Source: Candidatus Dojkabacteria bacterium (GTDB lineage Bacteria; Patescibacteriota; Dojkabacteria; SC72). From it: 6,405 bases of DNA. Under the pieces are notes generated by a model. It worked only from the letters and a program-made list of their open reading frames with translations. It did no database searches and was not told where the DNA came from. Shown here piece by piece: positions 5,219 through 6,405 of this stretch (its first letter is position 1; each line of letters begins with the position of its first letter). A program made the position numbers and the translations under genes. The stretch covers positions 1 through 6,405 of the forward strand of contig JAAZAL010000128.1 in the NCBI GenBank assembly GCA_012514355.1, given 5' to 3'.

Positions 5219-5248
5219 AAAAAGGTTAGGGGCATATTTCTATGCCCC
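5219..5248 (-). terminator. Intrinsic terminator of the M20 peptidase gene
   Basis: A perfect 8-bp stem GGGGCATA (5229-5236) / TATGCCCC (5241-5248) has a 4-nt loop, read as GAAA on the minus strand. It starts 6 nt after the peptidase stop codon. On the minus strand it is followed, after TAACC, by TTTTT (5223-5219). On the plus strand no T-run follows, so it serves the minus-strand gene, although the convergent 151-residue gene also ends nearby. Confidence 0.75.
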
Positions 5249-5254
5249 GTAAAG

Positions 5255-6337
5255 TTATAGATCCTTTAACCAAAGCTTTACTTTGTCTTTAAAGATTATT
5301 AAATCATCTATATCTACCCACTCATTATCGATGTGGGGTTTTGAACATATCGGTTTAGTAAGAATTACATTAATGCCTTTCTCTGAAAAGAATCTTCCAT
5401 CAGAAGCACCAGGCTCTTTTTCAAAAACTGGATTGTCTATTTGAGTAACCCATTTTTTAAAATATTTGCTTTTAATATCTGTTTGAAGGGGAGCTCCAGT
5501 TGAGATAGGTTTGCAAGTTACACCTTTTATAATACTTTTTTTAATAATCTCTTCAATATCATCCTGTTTAATAGGTAAAGGATATCTAATATCTATTAAC
5601 ATTTCTGCTTCATTTGGAACCTTGTTTGCAGCATTCCCTCCATTTAGAGCTCCTAAGTTTATAGTAGGTATCCAGTTATTTTCTTTGGTAGGTTTCCCCC
5701 ACTTTTTAATAAATTCTCTCTGAATATCTCTATATACTTCTATTAATTTCTCTACAGCATTATCTCCTAACCATACCCTTGAGCCGTGAGCACTAATACC
5801 TGTAGCATTAAATTGAAGCTGAAGTACCCCCTTTTCTGCAGTACAAATACTCCAGTTTTGTCCTCCATCTGGGATAAATACTACTTCAGCAGAAAAGCCT
5901 TGTTCTATTAAGTATTTTATTCCATTAAATCCTCCTGTTTCTTCATCTGTAGTAAAGAGTAAGGCCATATCCAAATTGTTTCCCTCCTTAATACTCTCAA
6001 GGAAAGCAAGTAATATACTTACATCAGGCCCCTTCATATCACTTGTTCCTCTCCCATACATTATTCTTTTACCGTTTTCTTTCTTAGTCACAGAATTAAA
6101 CTGCTCTAAAGAAGCTGGTACCACATCTAAGTGGCCATTAAGAATAATTTCATATTTGTTCTTAATCTCTTTTGCTATTAGAAGAGAGTAAACATTTTTG
6201 TTCTCATATATTTTAGTTTTAAGACCCTCTTTGATAACTAACCTGTTAATGTAATCTATTGCCTTTTTACAATTATCTATATCTGAGGTAACTGAGGGTA
6301 TCTCAACTAAATCTTTTAATATTTTTTCTAATTCCAT
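5255..6337 (-). CDS. M20-family metallopeptidase (ArgE/DapE/ACY1/CPG2 type)
   Basis: A di-zinc hydrolase of N-acyl amino acids or short peptides, 360 residues, typical for M20. The ligands are complete: H69 and D71 in NGHLDVVP, bridging D100 in GRGTSDMKG, catalytic base E132 and ligand E133 in TTDEETGG, D157 in FIPDGG, and H335 in SKPHIDNEW. The inserted dimerisation domain (about 175-285) has GISAHGSR with H184, the residue that reaches into the partner active site in dimeric relatives, and a GDNAVEKL helix. No signal peptide is seen, so it is cytosolic. The exact substrate (acetylornithine, succinyl-diaminopimelate, dipeptides) cannot be told from motifs, and no arginine or lysine biosynthesis genes are nearby; peptide salvage is a reasonable guess. 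ATG 6337 is the natural start. TATAAC at 6359-6354 is a possible -10 box, and no Shine-Dalgarno is present. A terminator follows. Confidence 0.94.
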   Translation of the reverse strand: MELEKILKDLVEIPSVTSDIDNCKKAIDYINRLVIKEGLKTKIYENKNVYSLLIAKEIKNKYEIILNGHLDVVPASLEQFNSVTKKENGKRIMYGRGTSDMKGPDVSILLAFLESIKEGNNLDMALLFTTDEETGGFNGIKYLIEQGFSAEVVFIPDGGQNWSICTAEKGVLQLQFNATGISAHGSRVWLGDNAVEKLIEVYRDIQREFIKKWGKPTKENNWIPTINLGALNGGNAANKVPNEAEMLIDIRYPLPIKQDDIEEIIKKSIIKGVTCKPISTGAPLQTDIKSKYFKKWVTQIDNPVFEKEPGASDGRFFSEKGINVILTKPICSKPHIDNEWVDIDDLIIFKDKVKLWLKDL

Positions 6338-6360
6338 TGTTATAAATAAATAAGTTATAT

Positions 6361-6388
6361 AAATAAAAAACCTCCTGTTAGGGAGGTT
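6361..6388 (-). terminator. Intrinsic terminator of a minus-strand gene beyond the right edge
   Basis: AACCTCC (6369-6375) pairs with GGAGGTT (6382-6388) around a 6-nt loop. On the minus strand the stem runs into a T-rich tract (TTTTATTT, 6368-6361). The plus-strand side is also T-rich (ATTCTTTTCT, 6391-6400), but no plus-strand gene ends here. It separates the peptidase promoter from whatever minus-strand gene lies to the right. Confidence 0.75.
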
Positions 6389-6405
6389 GTATTCTTTTCT
6401 AATAA

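Noticed and set aside
1363..5257. Possible alternative genetic code (TGA as glycine, as in some candidate phyla), suggested by the absence of TGA among the eight visible stops
   Set aside because: All genes read as full-length conserved proteins with no in-frame TGA, whereas recoded genomes use TGA often inside genes. Eight stops are too few for the absence to mean much in an AT-rich genome.
6389..6405. Possible end of an upstream minus-strand gene at the right edge (TAG at 6401-6399 on the minus strand)
   Set aside because: Only a few bases remain in the window, so neither frame nor product can be supported; only the terminator is called.

Overview
The window looks like AT-rich bacterial chromosome (roughly one third G+C by eye) with compact genes that frequently change strand. 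Several features point tentatively to a small-genome lineage of the Patescibacteria/CPR type: an unusually long nucleoside diphosphate kinase, a tryptophanyl-tRNA synthetase with a drifted HIGH motif, a family-4-like uracil-DNA glycosylase lacking half of its iron-sulfur ligands, several short orphan proteins, and start codons placed directly behind TATAAT-like -10 boxes. The placement is an inference. No rRNA or tRNA was seen. All eight complete genes read through without in-frame TGA and end in TAA or TAG, so there is no sign of a recoded TGA.

Layout: (1) 1-498, minus: 5' part of an HI0933/YhiN-type FAD oxidoreductase, cut by the left edge. (2) 499-768: GC-rich intergenic region between divergent promoters, holding a ~155 bp palindromic, MITE/REP-like element (551-705) and a strong inner hairpin. 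(3) 769-1365, plus: ndk. (4) 1368-2021, minus: uracil-DNA glycosylase, tail to tail with ndk. (5) 2022-2068: short divergent promoter region. (6) 2069-3079, plus: trpS. (7) 3080-3373, minus: 97-residue cysteine-containing orphan whose stop codon abuts that of trpS. (8) 3374-3471: second divergent promoter region. (9) 3472-4167, plus: HAD-family hydrolase. (10) 4269-4646, plus: small membrane protein with a signal peptide and an FtsX/MacB-permease-like C-terminus. (11) 4727-5182, plus: unknown 151-residue protein. (12) 5255-6337, minus: M20 metallopeptidase with a hairpin terminator. (13) 6361-6388: terminator for a minus-strand gene that lies beyond the right edge.

Most genes appear to be single transcription units. 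Their roles are housekeeping: nucleotide balance (ndk), uracil repair (udg), translation (trpS), phosphate-ester metabolism (HAD), peptide or N-acyl amino acid hydrolysis (M20). They do not form an obvious pathway. The most notable signals are the recurrent leaderless-type promoter/start arrangement, the loss of two Fe-S cysteines in the glycosylase, the two insertions in Ndk, the palindromic element, and the minimal permease-like protein. I see no defence system, CRISPR array or prophage.
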